Assembly: GCA_944390745.1 (NCBI GenBank)
Contig: CALXQK010000009.1
Coordinates: 1-64,000 of the forward strand
Source: an uncultured Duodenibacillus sp.
Lineage (GTDB): Bacteria > Pseudomonadota > Gammaproteobacteria > Burkholderiales > Burkholderiaceae_F
DNA: 64,000 nt
Direction: 5' to 3'
Of the stretch, positions 44,866 through 53,659 are shown piece after piece; positions within the stretch are counted from its first letter, which is position 1; each line of letters opens with the position of its first letter. Position numbers and translations under genes: made by a program. The notes below the pieces were generated by a model that saw nothing but the letters and a program-made list of their open reading frames with translations, made no database searches and was not told the DNA's origin.

Positions 44866-45393
44866 TTAAATGTCTTTTTCTGCGCCGTGTTCAACGGCAA
44901 GCAGCTCGCGGCGGAATTTTTCCACAAACATCAGCCGCCGCACGGCGTCGCGCGCACGCGGCCAGTCCTGGTCGCGGTCGATCGCCTCGGCAAGAACCGA
45001 CATCAGGCGGCTGCGCTCGCCGTCCACCTCCCCGCAGAGTCCCTCAAAGGCCGGACTCTTCGGGTCGCGGGCGTCCTCAAGCGCCTCGCGCCAGCTCATC
45101 TGCTGCATCAGAAAGTCCGCGGGCATGCGCGTGTCGGACTCCGCGCCGACATCAACGCCGGCTGCGGCAATCAGAAGCTGCGCGCGGCGCACGGGGTCGG
45201 AAAGAGCCTCGCGCGCCTCGTTGATGCGGCCCGACCACTGCTCGGCCACGCGGCGCTCGGCCGCGCTTCTGCCGGCAAACCGGTCCGGGTGCACGAGCGC
45301 AATGGCGCGGCGCCAGTTTTCCTCGATCTGCGCCTCATCGAGCGCAAAGCGCGCGGGCAGTCCGAGAATGCTGAAGACGTTGTTCTGAGCCAT
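44866..45393 (-). CDS. hscB: Fe-S co-chaperone HscB (J-domain protein)
   Basis: The product is 175 residues, matching the family. A J domain (about 5-75) carries the HPD tripeptide (LVHPDRFAG) near 34, and a C-terminal helical bundle includes [13 protein letters not shown], used for IscU binding. It delivers IscU to HscA and stimulates its ATPase. It lies 9 bases after iscA and 25 before hscA. Confidence 0.95.
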   Translation of the reverse strand: MAQNNVFSILGLPARFALDEAQIEENWRRAIALVHPDRFAGRSAAERRVAEQWSGRINEAREALSDPVRRAQLLIAAAGVDVGAESDTRMPADFLMQQMSWREALEDARDPKSPAFEGLCGEVDGERSRLMSVLAEAIDRDQDWPRARDAVRRLMFVEKFRRELLAVEHGAEKDI

Positions 45394-45402
45394 CGCCCGT
45401 TC

Positions 45403-45726
45403 CTAGACGTGAAAGGACTTGCCGCAGCCGCAGGTTTCCTTCTCCTGCGGGTTGTGGTACTTGAAGCCCTCCTGCAGGCCTTCGCGCACGTAGTCAAGCT
45501 CCGTGCCGTCGATGTAGGGAAGGCTCTTGGCGTCGACGATCACCTTCACGCCGTGGCTCTCCCAGACCTGGTCGTCGTCGTTGACGGCGTCGGCGAACTC
45601 GAGCTTGTAGGCCATGCCCGAGCAGCCGCTCGTCTTGACGCCGAGCCTCAGGCCGATGCCCTTGCCGCGCTTGGTGAGAAATGCCGCCACGTGTCTGGCC
45701 GCGGCCTCCGTCAGTGTCACTGCCAT
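45403..45726 (-). CDS. iscA: Fe-S cluster assembly A-type carrier IscA
   Basis: The product is 107 residues. The three conserved cysteines are present: one in [12 protein letters not shown] near 35 and the C-terminal CGCGKSF pair. IscA carries Fe or [4Fe-4S] clusters to target enzymes. The start at 45726 gives the canonical [14 protein letters not shown]-terminus. It lies 34 bases downstream of iscU. Confidence 0.95.
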   Translation of the reverse strand: MAVTLTEAAARHVAAFLTKRGKGIGLRLGVKTSGCSGMAYKLEFADAVNDDDQVWESHGVKVIVDAKSLPYIDGTELDYVREGLQEGFKYHNPQEKETCGCGKSFHV

Positions 45727-45760
45727 GATGTGCTTTTCCTCGATGCGATGAATCCGTGCG

Positions 45761-46165
45761 CTACGCCTTGGAAGTCCCGCCGGCCTTCTCATGCTTGGAC
45801 TTGTAGTCGTCAATGGCGGCCTTGATGGCGTCCTCGGCGAGAATCGAGCAGTGAATCTTCACCGGCGGAAGCGCAAGCTCCTCGGCAATTTCCGAATTGG
45901 TGATCTTTGCGGCATCATCGAGCGTCTTGCCCTTGACCCACTCGGTCACGAGCGAGCTCGAGGCAATGGCCGAGCCGCAGCCGTAGGTCTTGAACTTGGC
46001 GTCCTCGATGACGCCCTCGTCGTTGACCTTGATCTGAAGACGCATCACGTCGCCGCAGGCGGGCGCGCCCACCATGCCGGTGCCGACCGAGTCGTCGTTC
46101 TTGTCGAGCGTGCCGACGTTGCGCGGGTGCTCGTAGTGGTCCATCAGTTTCTCGCTGTAAGCCAT
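45761..46165 (-). CDS. iscU: Fe-S cluster scaffold IscU
   Basis: The product is 134 residues. The three cluster ligands and the aspartate are present: GAPACGDV near 37, [11 protein letters not shown] near 63, and [15 protein letters not shown] near 105. The LPPVK chaperone-recognition motif is intact. The protein accepts sulfur from IscS and holds the nascent [2Fe-2S] cluster. No obvious Shine-Dalgarno precedes the ATG. The 110-base gap after iscS contains a GC-rich hairpin around 46227-46252. Confidence 0.96.
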   Translation of the reverse strand: MAYSEKLMDHYEHPRNVGTLDKNDDSVGTGMVGAPACGDVMRLQIKVNDEGVIEDAKFKTYGCGSAIASSSLVTEWVKGKTLDDAAKITNSEIAEELALPPVKIHCSILAEDAIKAAIDDYKSKHEKAGGTSKA

Positions 46166-46275
46166 GATGTCTGGTCTGCCAATAAAAACGAGGTGAAAAA
46201 GGAAGTTCCGCGGACTGCGGGCTGCGCCGCCCGTGCCGGCGGCGCGGCCGCCGGGGCACGGGAAGGCAGGTGCAA

Positions 46276-47487
46276 TTAGTGTTCGCTCCACTTCACCGTA
46301 GAGAGGTCGACGCCCTGCTGGTGCATCTCCCAGAGCGGAGACATCTCGCGCAGCTTGGCGACCTGCTCGGTGAGCGTCTTCACCGTGAAGTCGATGTCCT
46401 CCTCGGTCGTAAAGCGCCCGAGGGTGAAGCGAATGGAGCTGTGGGCAAGCTCGTCGTCGCGGCCGAGGGCGCGCAGCACGTAGCTCGGCTCAAGCGAGGC
46501 CGACGTGCAGGCCGAGCCCGAGCTCACCGCAACGTCCTTGATGGCCATCATGAGGCTCTCGCCCTCGACGAAGGCAAAGGAGATGTTGAGGCACGAGCAG
46601 ACATGGTGCTCCATGTTGCCGTTGACGTAGACGTCGGGGATGTTGTCGAGAATGCCCTTGAGCAGGCGGTCGCGCAGTCTGGTGCAGTGCGCGATGTCGT
46701 CCTTTTGCTCGAGGCGCGCGAGGCGATACGCCTCGCCCATGCCCACGATCTGGTGCGTGGCAAGCGTTCCCGAGCGCATGCCGCGCTCGTGTCCGCCGCC
46801 GTGGATCTGGGGCTCAATGCGCACGCGCGGCTTGCGGCGCACGTAAAGCGCTCCCATGCCCTTGGGCCCGTAGACCTTGTGCGAGGAGAGGCTCATCAGG
46901 TCGATCTTGAGCTTTTGCATGTCAAGCTCCATCTTGCCGACGGCCTGCGTGGCGTCGCAGTGAAAGATCACGCCGCGGCTGCGGCACATCTCGCCGATCG
47001 CCTCAAGGTCCTGGATCACGCCGATTTCATTGTTGACCGCCATCACCGACACGAGCGTCGTGTCCGGACGAATGGCCGCCTCGAGCTCGTTGAGGTCGAG
47101 CATGCCGTCGGGCTGCACGCCGAGGTAGGTCACCTCGTAGCCCTCGGACTCGAGGTGGCGCATGCTGTCGAGAACCGCCTTGTGCTCGGTCTTGACGGTG
47201 ATGAGGTGCTTGCCCTTGTCCTTGTAGAAGTGCGCCGCGCCCTTGATGGCGAGGTTGTCGGCCTCGGTGGCGCCCGAGGTCCAGACGATCTCGCGCGGAT
47301 CCGCATTCAGGTAGTCGGCCACGTGCTTGCGGGCCTCCTCAACGGCCTTCTCGGCCTCCCAGCCGTAGGCGTGCGAGCGGCTCGCGGGGTTGCCGAACTT
47401 CGTCATCAGGTACGGAAGCATCTTTTCAACCACGCGGGGGTCGGTCGGCGTGGTGGCCGAATAATCAAGGTAAACAGGCAGCTGCAT
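46276..47487 (-). CDS. iscS: cysteine desulfurase IscS
   Basis: The product is 403 residues, against 404 in E. coli. Key parts are the N-terminal [22 protein letters not shown], the PLP-binding lysine in [12 protein letters not shown] near 206, and the active-site cysteine loop [17 protein letters not shown] near 325. It takes sulfur from cysteine as a persulfide for cluster assembly and tRNA thiolation. GAGAAG precedes the ATG. The 114-base gap behind iscR contains a GC-rich hairpin (about 47520-47562) and a ten-base A run. Confidence 0.97.
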   Translation of the reverse strand: MQLPVYLDYSATTPTDPRVVEKMLPYLMTKFGNPASRSHAYGWEAEKAVEEARKHVADYLNADPREIVWTSGATEADNLAIKGAAHFYKDKGKHLITVKTEHKAVLDSMRHLESEGYEVTYLGVQPDGMLDLNELEAAIRPDTTLVSVMAVNNEIGVIQDLEAIGEMCRSRGVIFHCDATQAVGKMELDMQKLKIDLMSLSSHKVYGPKGMGALYVRRKPRVRIEPQIHGGGHERGMRSGTLATHQIVGMGEAYRLARLEQKDDIAHCTRLRDRLLKGILDNIPDVYVNGNMEHHVCSCLNISFAFVEGESLMMAIKDVAVSSGSACTSASLEPSYVLRALGRDDELAHSSIRFTLGRFTTEEDIDFTVKTLTEQVAKLREMSPLWEMHQQGVDLSTVKWSEH

Positions 47488-47601
47488 TTTGTCTTCTCGC
47501 TGTTTCTTGGGTGTCTCAGAGTTCGGCGCAGCGCCCGCACACTTCCGGGCCCGGCGCCTTGAGGAAAAACTTTCCTGCGTTCTAAAAAAAAAATCCGTTC
47601 C

Positions 47602-48111
47602 CTAGGCCGCGGCCTCACCTTGCTCGAGGAGCTTGCGGCGGTGCGCGCCGCCCACCCGTTCGACGGGCACGTGCGCCTCGCCCGAGCCCGAGAGCGCGGC
47701 GGCGCGGCTCAGGTTTCTGTCCTTGATCGACTGCAGGGTCTGGGAGTCGAGAAACTCGGCCATCTTGTGGTTGAGCTCCGACCACAGGCCGTGGGCGAGA
47801 CACTCGGCCCCGCCGCGGCAGGTCGCCTCGCCCCGGCACTGCGAGACGTCGACGTCGCCCTCGACGGCGCGCACAATCTCTCCGGCGGTGATTTCCCCGG
47901 CCGGACGGCCGAGCAGATAGCCGCCGCCCGGTCCGCGCACGCTGCGCACGAGCGCTGCGCGCCGCAACTGGCAGAAGATCTGCTCGAGGTACGCAAGCGA
48001 CATCTTCTGGCGGCGCGCAATGTCCACCAGGCGCACCGGCTTGCTCTCGGCATGCAGCGCCAGATCGATCATGCTCGTGACGGCAAAGCGTCCGCGGGTC
48101 GTCAGCTTCAC
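47602..48111 (-). CDS. iscR: Fe-S-sensing transcriptional regulator IscR
   Basis: This 169-residue Rrf2-family protein has an N-terminal winged helix (MKLTTRGRFAVTSMIDLALH, SLAYLEQIFCQLRRA, SVRGPGGGYLLGR). The cluster-binding pattern CRGEATCRGGAECLAH reproduces the Cys-X5-Cys-X5-Cys-X2-His spacing of E. coli IscR. The start is GTG at 48111 with AGGAAG upstream. Holo-IscR represses the isc operon, and two candidate type 1 sites lie 145-205 bases upstream of the start. Family length is 150-165, so the C-terminal tail is slightly long. Confidence 0.95.
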   Translation of the reverse strand: MKLTTRGRFAVTSMIDLALHAESKPVRLVDIARRQKMSLAYLEQIFCQLRRAALVRSVRGPGGGYLLGRPAGEITAGEIVRAVEGDVDVSQCRGEATCRGGAECLAHGLWSELNHKMAEFLDSQTLQSIKDRNLSRAAALSGSGEAHVPVERVGGAHRRKLLEQGEAAA

Positions 48112-48254
48112 GTGCGGGTCTTCCTGTGTTCGGGTGCGGCCGCGGATGTCTTGCATCGAGCCATCCGCCGGGGTCTCGTCTCGGCAGGGGTCGAATCCCT
48201 TGTATTTCTTGGGGCCGGCCGGGCTTGTTCGCCCTTGCGGCAGGCTTGGGAAAA

Positions 48255-48279
48255 ATACCCTACTCAATCGGTCAGGAAA
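48255..48279 (-). promoter_or_regulatory. candidate IscR type 1 site, promoter-proximal
   Basis: On the minus strand this 25-base window ends in GAGTAGGGTAT and agrees with the published type 1 pattern ATASYYGACTRWWWYAGTCRRSTAT at about 20 of 25 positions by eye. Its edge touches a TATGAT -10 box (complement of 48279-48284). Confidence 0.6.
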
Positions 48280-48291
48280 TCATACAGAAAA

Positions 48292-48316
48292 ATACCCGAC
48301 AATAAAACAAGGCTAT
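48292..48316 (-). promoter_or_regulatory. candidate IscR type 1 site, promoter-distal
   Basis: The minus-strand window begins ATAGCC and ends TTGTCGGGTAT, again about 20 of 25 matches to the type 1 pattern, with the right half (YAGTCRRSTAT) almost perfect. Its centre is 37 bases from that of the other site. Paired sites also control iscR in E. coli. Confidence 0.6.
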
Positions 48317-48460
48317 TTTCAGGCGCCGGGCCGCGCCCGCATCGGCGCGCCGCCGGGGTGAGGCGAGGAGAGAAAAAACACCTGCGGCCGCAGGCAAAAA
48401 AGTTTCGGCGCGCGAGTCAAGTCGCTTATACTCCCTCTTGAGTCTGCGGCAGGGCCTCAA

Positions 48461-48497
48461 GCCGTCCGGAGAGATGCCGGAGCGGCGGTTTTTTTCT
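48461..48497 (+). terminator. intrinsic terminator upstream of the permease gene
   Basis: GCCGTCCGG pairs with CCGGAGCGGC (one bulged base) around a seven-base loop and is followed by seven T. It lies 170 bases before the permease start and about 30 bases after a TATACT box. It therefore ends a transcript of roughly 60 bases or attenuates the permease gene. Confidence 0.6.
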
Positions 48498-48667
48498 GCC
48501 GAATCCACCACGCCCGGACAAAGTTGTTTAGACTGCCGCGCCCGGGCGTACGCGCATCGCGCCGCTCCCTCTGAAATGTCGGCTCCGGAACCTGCGCAAA
48601 GCTCCAGGCTTCAGGAAGCCGTCTTTCGGCCGACAAGCTTCACCTACGGATCAATCGGACCCCGGCC

Positions 48668-49333
48668 ATGGAATTTGATTTTTCTCTCATCACCTCTTCT
48701 CTGCCGCTGCTGCTTCAGGGCGCGCTCGTCACGCTGGAGATCACGCTTCTGGCCGTCGGCCTCGGACTGGTGTTCGGCCTCATTGCCGCGCTCGCGCAGC
48801 TCAGCCGCTGGATGCCCCTGCGGCTGATCGCCAAGATCTACGTGGACTTCATCCGCGGCACCCCGCTGCTCGTGCAGATCTTCATCATCTACTTCGCGCT
48901 TCCGGTGATCATCGGCCAGCGCATCGACCCGTTCGTGGCGGCCGTGGCGGCCTGCTCGATCAATTCGGGCGCGTACGTGGCCGAGATCTTTCGCGCAGGC
49001 ATTCAGTCCATCGACATCGGACAGATGCGCGCGGGCCTGTCTCTGGGCATGAACTGGGGGCAGACGATGCGCTACATCATCCTGCCCCAGGCCTTCAAGC
49101 GCATCATCCCGCCGCTCGGCAACGAGTTCATCGCCATGCTCAAGGACTCCTCGCTTGTGTCGGTGATCGGCTTTGAGGAGCTCACCCGCTCGGGCCAGCT
49201 CATCATTTCCGAGACCTACGGCTCACTGGAGATCTGGACGGCCGTGGCCATCCTCTACCTCATCATGACGCTGTCGATCACGCGTCTGGTGGGCTTCATC
49301 GAAAAGCGCTTCAAGGCAAGCGACGCGCGCTAG
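48668..49333 (+). CDS. polar amino-acid ABC transporter permease (HisM/GlnP type)
   Basis: This 221-residue protein has about five membrane helices. The family start (LPLLLQGALVTLEITLLAV) and RGTPLLVQIFIIYF are present, and the ATPase-contact loop reads GMNWGQTMRYIILPQAFKRIIPPLGNEF. It should form the channel of an amino-acid importer. No binding-protein or ATPase gene lies next to it, which is unusual; those partners must be elsewhere. The ATG follows a long leader that contains a terminator. Confidence 0.88.
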   Translation: MEFDFSLITSSLPLLLQGALVTLEITLLAVGLGLVFGLIAALAQLSRWMPLRLIAKIYVDFIRGTPLLVQIFIIYFALPVIIGQRIDPFVAAVAACSINSGAYVAEIFRAGIQSIDIGQMRAGLSLGMNWGQTMRYIILPQAFKRIIPPLGNEFIAMLKDSSLVSVIGFEELTRSGQLIISETYGSLEIWTAVAILYLIMTLSITRLVGFIEKRFKASDAR

Positions 49334-49370
49334 ACGCGCGCGCCCCCATGGGCGCCCCGACAACCACCAG

Positions 49371-49403
49371 AAACGGCGAGCCGGCAAGCGGCCCGCCGTT
49401 TTC
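49371..49403. terminator. bidirectional terminator between the permease and yejF genes
   Basis: AAACGGCG and CGCCGTTTT arms with inner GC pairing enclose a short loop. The genes on both sides converge. The T runs are short (3-4), so efficiency may be moderate. Confidence 0.5.
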
Positions 49404-49434
49404 CTTTGGCGCCGGCCTGCGGAAGTTCCCGCTG

Positions 49435-51273
49435 CTACGCCGGGGCCCCAAGGCGCGGCACGGCCGCCAGAAGCGCGCGCGTGTAGTCGTTTTCGGGGTG
49501 CTCAAGCACCTTCCGGGCCTCTCCGGCCTCAACCAGGGCGCCGTCGCGCATCACCGCCACGTCATGCGCGATGTACTCCACCACGGCAAAGTTGTGCGTG
49601 ATCAAGAGAATCGCCACGCCCGTGCGCGCCTGGATCTCGCGCAGCAAATTGAGGATCTGCGCCTGCACGGAGACGTCAAGCGCACTCGTGGGCTCGTCGC
49701 AGATGATGAGCCTCGGGACCACCGCAAGCGCCCGGGCAATGGCAATTCTCTGGCGCTGGCCGCCTGAAAACTCATGCGGCAGCTTCATCGCCGCGCCGGC
49801 CGAAAGCCCCACCTGCTCGAGAAGCGCCTCGATGCGCCGGCGCCGCTCGGCGGCCGTCATGGCCGGCAGCAACGCCCCCATGCCCTCGGCAATGCATTCG
49901 CCGGCGGTCATGCGCGGATCAAGCGATGCAAAGGGATCCTGAAACACAATCTGCGCCGCCCGGTGCAGACGCGCATCAAACCGGCCGTGCCGATCGTAGG
50001 CGGGGTCTCCGGCAAGGCGTACCTCGCCCGAGATCCGCGCCGCACTCAAAAGCCCCAGCGCAGCCTTGGCAAGCGTCGTCTTTCCCGAGCCCGACTCGCC
50101 CACCAGCGCCAGCGTGCGGCCCGCGCGCACCGAAAGCGTCACGCCGCGCACGGTCTCAAAAAGCCGCGGCGGCCGCAGAAAGCCCGTACGCTCTTCGTAG
50201 GCGACCGAAAGGTTCTCCAGACTCAGCACCACGTCTCCGGCCTCGCTCACCGGCGCCCTGACCTCTCCGGCAAGCTTGATCTCGACCCCGGCGCGCCGGC
50301 AGCGCACGCGCGCTCCCGAGGCGGTCTGCACCATGGCCACGGGCGCCTCGCAGCGCTTTTCAAAGGCCGCGCAGCGCGGCGCGAAGCGGCATCCCCGGGG
50401 CATGGCCGAGAGCTCGGGCACGCTGCCGGCAATGCCCGCCAGACAGGACGAGCTCTTGTCGGCCGAGGGCACGGCCGCCAGAAGCTGCCGCGCATACGGG
50501 TGCTGCGGCGCCGAGAAAAAGCCCTGCACCGTGTTTTCCTCAACGATCTGGCCCGCGTACATCAGCGCCACGCGGTCGGCATAGGCGCGCACCACCGCCA
50601 GATCGTGGGTGATCAGCACCAGCGCAATGCCGCGCTCGCGCTGCAGCGCCTTCAGCAGATCCAGAATCTGCGCCTGCAGCGTCACGTCAAGCGCCGTGGT
50701 GGGCTCATCGGCGATGACGACATCTGGCTCGCAGGCAAGCGCCATGGCGATCATCACGCGCTGCTTCTGGCCGCCCGAGAGCTCATGCGCAAATGCATGA
50801 AACCTGTCCGGGCGGCGGCGCTTCGAGGCGCCGTCCCCGCTGACGGGCGCGTCATTTCCAAGTTCCACCCGGGCCAGCCAGCGCCGCGCAATGGCCTGCG
50901 CCTCGGCGCGGCTGCAGTCGCGGTGCAGCCGCACCGCCTCAACAATCTGCTCGCCCACCGTCAGCACGGGATTAAGGCTCGTGGCGGGCTCCTGAAAGAT
51001 CATCGCAATCCTGTCGCCGCGGCGCGCCTGCATCTCGCGCTCGGTGAGCGCAAGCAGGTCCTCCCCATTGAGGAGCACCTCTCCGGCCGTGATCTCGGCG
51101 GCCTCCGGCAGCAGCCGCAGGCATGAGAGGGCGGTAAGCGACTTGCCGCAGCCCGACTCGCCCACCAGCGCAAAGCACTCGCCCGCGGCCGCGGAAAACG
51201 ATGCGCCGCTGACAGCCTCAAGCATGCCGCCGGCGGCGTGCACTGCCACGTGCAGGTTTCTGACCTCAAGCAT
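49435..51273 (-). CDS. yejF: oligopeptide ABC transporter ATPase, fused two-domain (YejF-like)
   Basis: The protein is 612 residues with two complete ABC domains. The first has Walker A GESGCGKS near 40, signature LSGGQKQRV and Walker [14 protein letters not shown]. The second has Walker [10 protein letters not shown] near 392, signature FSGGQRQRI and Walker [14 protein letters not shown]. The linker contains the oligopeptide-type cysteine cluster ([17 protein letters not shown]). Separate DppD and DppF subunits are fused here, as in YejF. The start at 51273 has AGGAGG five bases upstream and overlaps the preceding permease stop by eight bases. Confidence 0.92.
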   Translation of the reverse strand: MLEVRNLHVAVHAAGGMLEAVSGASFSAAAGECFALVGESGCGKSLTALSCLRLLPEAAEITAGEVLLNGEDLLALTEREMQARRGDRIAMIFQEPATSLNPVLTVGEQIVEAVRLHRDCSRAEAQAIARRWLARVELGNDAPVSGDGASKRRRPDRFHAFAHELSGGQKQRVMIAMALACEPDVVIADEPTTALDVTLQAQILDLLKALQRERGIALVLITHDLAVVRAYADRVALMYAGQIVEENTVQGFFSAPQHPYARQLLAAVPSADKSSSCLAGIAGSVPELSAMPRGCRFAPRCAAFEKRCEAPVAMVQTASGARVRCRRAGVEIKLAGEVRAPVSEAGDVVLSLENLSVAYEERTGFLRPPRLFETVRGVTLSVRAGRTLALVGESGSGKTTLAKAALGLLSAARISGEVRLAGDPAYDRHGRFDARLHRAAQIVFQDPFASLDPRMTAGECIAEGMGALLPAMTAAERRRRIEALLEQVGLSAGAAMKLPHEFSGGQRQRIAIARALAVVPRLIICDEPTSALDVSVQAQILNLLREIQARTGVAILLITHNFAVVEYIAHDVAVMRDGALVEAGEARKVLEHPENDYTRALLAAVPRLGAPA

Positions 51274-52669
51274 CGCGGCCTCCTGCGCGCGGATCAAAGG
51301 CCTCGCGCACGCCCGAGGCAAAGAGATTGGCCGCAAGCACCATCGTCACCATGAAAAGAAACGACGCAAGAAGATTCCACCAGATCACCGGCGAGCGGCT
51401 CATCTCCACGGCGGCCGCGTTGATCATCGAGCCGAAGGAGTCCATCGTCGGGTCCACGCCCACGCCGACGTAGCTGAGCACCGCCTCATAGAGCACGATG
51501 CTCGAGAAGTCGAGCACCGCCACGATGAGCACGATGTGCATGACGTTGGGAAAGATGTGCCGCGCCATGATGCGCGCGTGCGGCACGCCGAAGGCGTGCG
51601 CGGCGGTCACGAAGTCCATGGCCGAGACCTTCATCGTCTCGGCCCGAAGCAGGCGCGCAAGCCCCGCCCAGCTCGTCATGCCGATGATGGCCGCAAGCAG
51701 GAACAGCCGCAGGTCGGCGCGCTCAAGCCCCGTGGCGTAGAGCTGCGGATTCTTGTCGATGAAGACCTGCACCATCAGCACCGAGGCGGCGATCAGGAGC
51801 ACCGAGGGAATCGAGCTCAGCGTGGTGTAGACGTACTGGATGACGTCGTCGGCCCACCCCTTGAAGTAGCCCGCGCAGATGCCGAGCACCACGGCAAAGG
51901 GCAGCGTCGTGAGCGTTGCCAGGGAGCCGATCACAAAGGCCGTGCGCACGCTCTTCAAGGCGCTGTAGAGCGCGTCATTGCCCGTGGCGTCCGTGCCGAG
52001 AATGTGCCACGACGGCCATAGAAACGCAGCGACGGCGCCCAGCAGAATCGCCCCCTGCCAGACCAGAATCGCCGGTCTCCAGGGATTGCGGGGGCTGGTG
52101 ACGCGCCGCAGCGCCTGGCCGTAGCCGATGCCGCGCACCAGCTTCACGACGGCCGCCAGAATGAACCAGAACGCCCCGAGCAGCACCGCCCCGGTCATGA
52201 CGCCCGCGGCAAGCTTCTTGATGAACTTCAGGCGCATGCCCGACTCGGGAATTTCCGGCGAGGCGCCCTTGAGCCGCTGAAACGTGCGCTCGGACCCGGA
52301 GGGCGTGAGCACGGTGGTCTTGTCGAAGTCATGCAGCGCAAAGGGCGCCGAGTAGCTGCGCTCCCGCCCTGCGATGCGCTCGCCCACCAGCACGTCGAGC
52401 AGCGACACGGTGCGCGTCTCATAGGCCTGCTCGATGCCGGGCTCCGGCGCAAGCGCACGGCGAAAATGCACGCTGTCGGCGAGCGCCGCGGCAAAAAAGA
52501 CCGACAGCACGGCCGCTGCCGCCAGCGCCGTGCGGTTGGCAAGCACCCGGCGCCACTTGCGCGCAGCCAGCGGCTTGCGCGCGGCCGAGCGCGCGTAAAG
52601 GAGCACCGCCGCCAGCACCAGCCACAGCACGGCGTCGGTGTAGAGAAAGACGAACTTGACGTCGGGCAT
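51266..52669 (-). CDS. yejE: oligopeptide ABC transporter permease (YejE-like)
   Basis: This 467-residue protein is longer than DppC-type permeases (about 300). The first 200 residues hold two or three helices and a periplasmic insertion. The core has LGTDATGNDALYSALKSVRTAF near 225 and the ATPase loop AAHAFGVPHARIMARHIFPN near 350. The extended N-terminal part is typical of YejE. It is the second permease of the importer, 12 bases after yejB. Confidence 0.9.
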   Translation of the reverse strand: MPDVKFVFLYTDAVLWLVLAAVLLYARSAARKPLAARKWRRVLANRTALAAAAVLSVFFAAALADSVHFRRALAPEPGIEQAYETRTVSLLDVLVGERIAGRERSYSAPFALHDFDKTTVLTPSGSERTFQRLKGASPEIPESGMRLKFIKKLAAGVMTGAVLLGAFWFILAAVVKLVRGIGYGQALRRVTSPRNPWRPAILVWQGAILLGAVAAFLWPSWHILGTDATGNDALYSALKSVRTAFVIGSLATLTTLPFAVVLGICAGYFKGWADDVIQYVYTTLSSIPSVLLIAASVLMVQVFIDKNPQLYATGLERADLRLFLLAAIIGMTSWAGLARLLRAETMKVSAMDFVTAAHAFGVPHARIMARHIFPNVMHIVLIVAVLDFSSIVLYEAVLSYVGVGVDPTMDSFGSMINAAAVEMSRSPVIWWNLLASFLFMVTMVLAANLFASGVREAFDPRAGGRDA

Positions 52670-52681
52670 GCGTCATTCCTC

Positions 52682-53659
52682 CTAGCGAAGCCGGATGCGC
52701 GGATCGGCGATCGTGTAGCTGATGTCGGTGAGCAGAAGCCCGAGCACGTAGGCCGCCGTCCCCAGAAACACCATCGCGCGCACGATGGAGAAGTCCTGGG
52801 CGTTGATCGCGTCGATCGTGTAGGACCCGAGGCCCGGAATGCCGAAGAAGCTTTCCATGATGAGCGACCCCATGAACAGAAGCGGGAACACCGCCACGGT
52901 GCTCGTGAGAATCGGCAGCATGGCGTTGCGAAGCACGTGGTTGAACATCACGCGCATCTCGCCCGCGCCCTTGGCGCGCGCGGTGCGCACGTAGTCCTTG
53001 CCCGCCTCCTCGAGAAACATCGCGCGGTACAGCAGCGTGTCGCTGCCCAGGCGGGAAAAGATGCCGATGGCCACCGGCAGCACCAGAAAGGCCGTCATCG
53101 ACCAGCCGTCCATGAACCCCGAGACAGGCACCAGGCGCAGGGTCTTGGCAAAAAGCCACTGCCCGAAGATGATGTAGAAAAGGCTCGAGACGCTCATCAC
53201 GCAGACGCTGAAGGCCACGCCCGCCCACTCAAGCCGCGTGCGCCGCACGATGACGAGCATGAGCGAGAACCACACCATCACGACGATGCCCAGAATGAAG
53301 GTGGGCACGGCCAGCGCAAGCGACGGCCCCACCCGGTCGGCGATCTCCCGGTTGATGCTGCGGCCGGCGTCCGAGAGCCCCAGGTCGCCCTTCAAAAGCG
53401 GCGCCGAGCGCTGGTAAAAGATCGTCTGCGTGAATTTCTCAACGCCCTCGGCCTTCTCGTTGAACACCAGGGGCAGGTTGTAGCCGTGCTGCTCCTTCCA
53501 CAGCGCAATCGCCTCGGGCGTGACGTAGCGCCCGCCGATGGCAAGCCGCGCCATGTCGTCGGGCGTGTTGACGGCAAAAAAGAGCGCGAAGGTGAGCGCA
53601 TTGACCCCAAAAAGGATCAGAAAGCCGTAGAGAATGCGCCGCACGATGTAGCCGATCAT
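52682..53659 (-). CDS. yejB: oligopeptide ABC transporter permease (YejB-like)
   Basis: This 325-residue DppB/OppB-family permease starts MIGYIVRRILYGFLILFGVN. Landmarks include GDLGLSDAGRSINREIADRV near 115 and the cytoplasmic ATPase loop RTARAKGAGEMRVMFNHVLR near 225. Its start codon overlaps the stop of the binding-protein gene (ATGA), with AGGAGG five bases upstream. Together with yejE it forms the inner-membrane channel for peptides. Confidence 0.92.
   Translation of the reverse strand: MIGYIVRRILYGFLILFGVNALTFALFFAVNTPDDMARLAIGGRYVTPEAIALWKEQHGYNLPLVFNEKAEGVEKFTQTIFYQRSAPLLKGDLGLSDAGRSINREIADRVGPSLALAVPTFILGIVVMVWFSLMLVIVRRTRLEWAGVAFSVCVMSVSSLFYIIFGQWLFAKTLRLVPVSGFMDGWSMTAFLVLPVAIGIFSRLGSDTLLYRAMFLEEAGKDYVRTARAKGAGEMRVMFNHVLRNAMLPILTSTVAVFPLLFMGSLIMESFFGIPGLGSYTIDAINAQDFSIVRAMVFLGTAAYVLGLLLTDISYTIADPRIRLR

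Larger units (their letters stand above)
48112..48667. other. 556-base divergent intergenic region between iscR and the amino-acid permease gene
   Basis: The left half carries the iscR promoter with two IscR-type inverted repeats (48255-48279, 48292-48316). The right half has a TATACT box (48427-48432) followed within about 30 bases by an intrinsic terminator (48461-48497). It then runs some 170 bases to the permease start with no coding signal. Open frames across it have no recognisable protein. Confidence 0.6.

Noticed and set aside
47582-47592. Ten-base A run between iscS and iscR, as a possible phase-variation or terminator signal
   Set aside because: It is outside any reading frame, and read on the minus strand it is a T run with no adequate stem directly before it.
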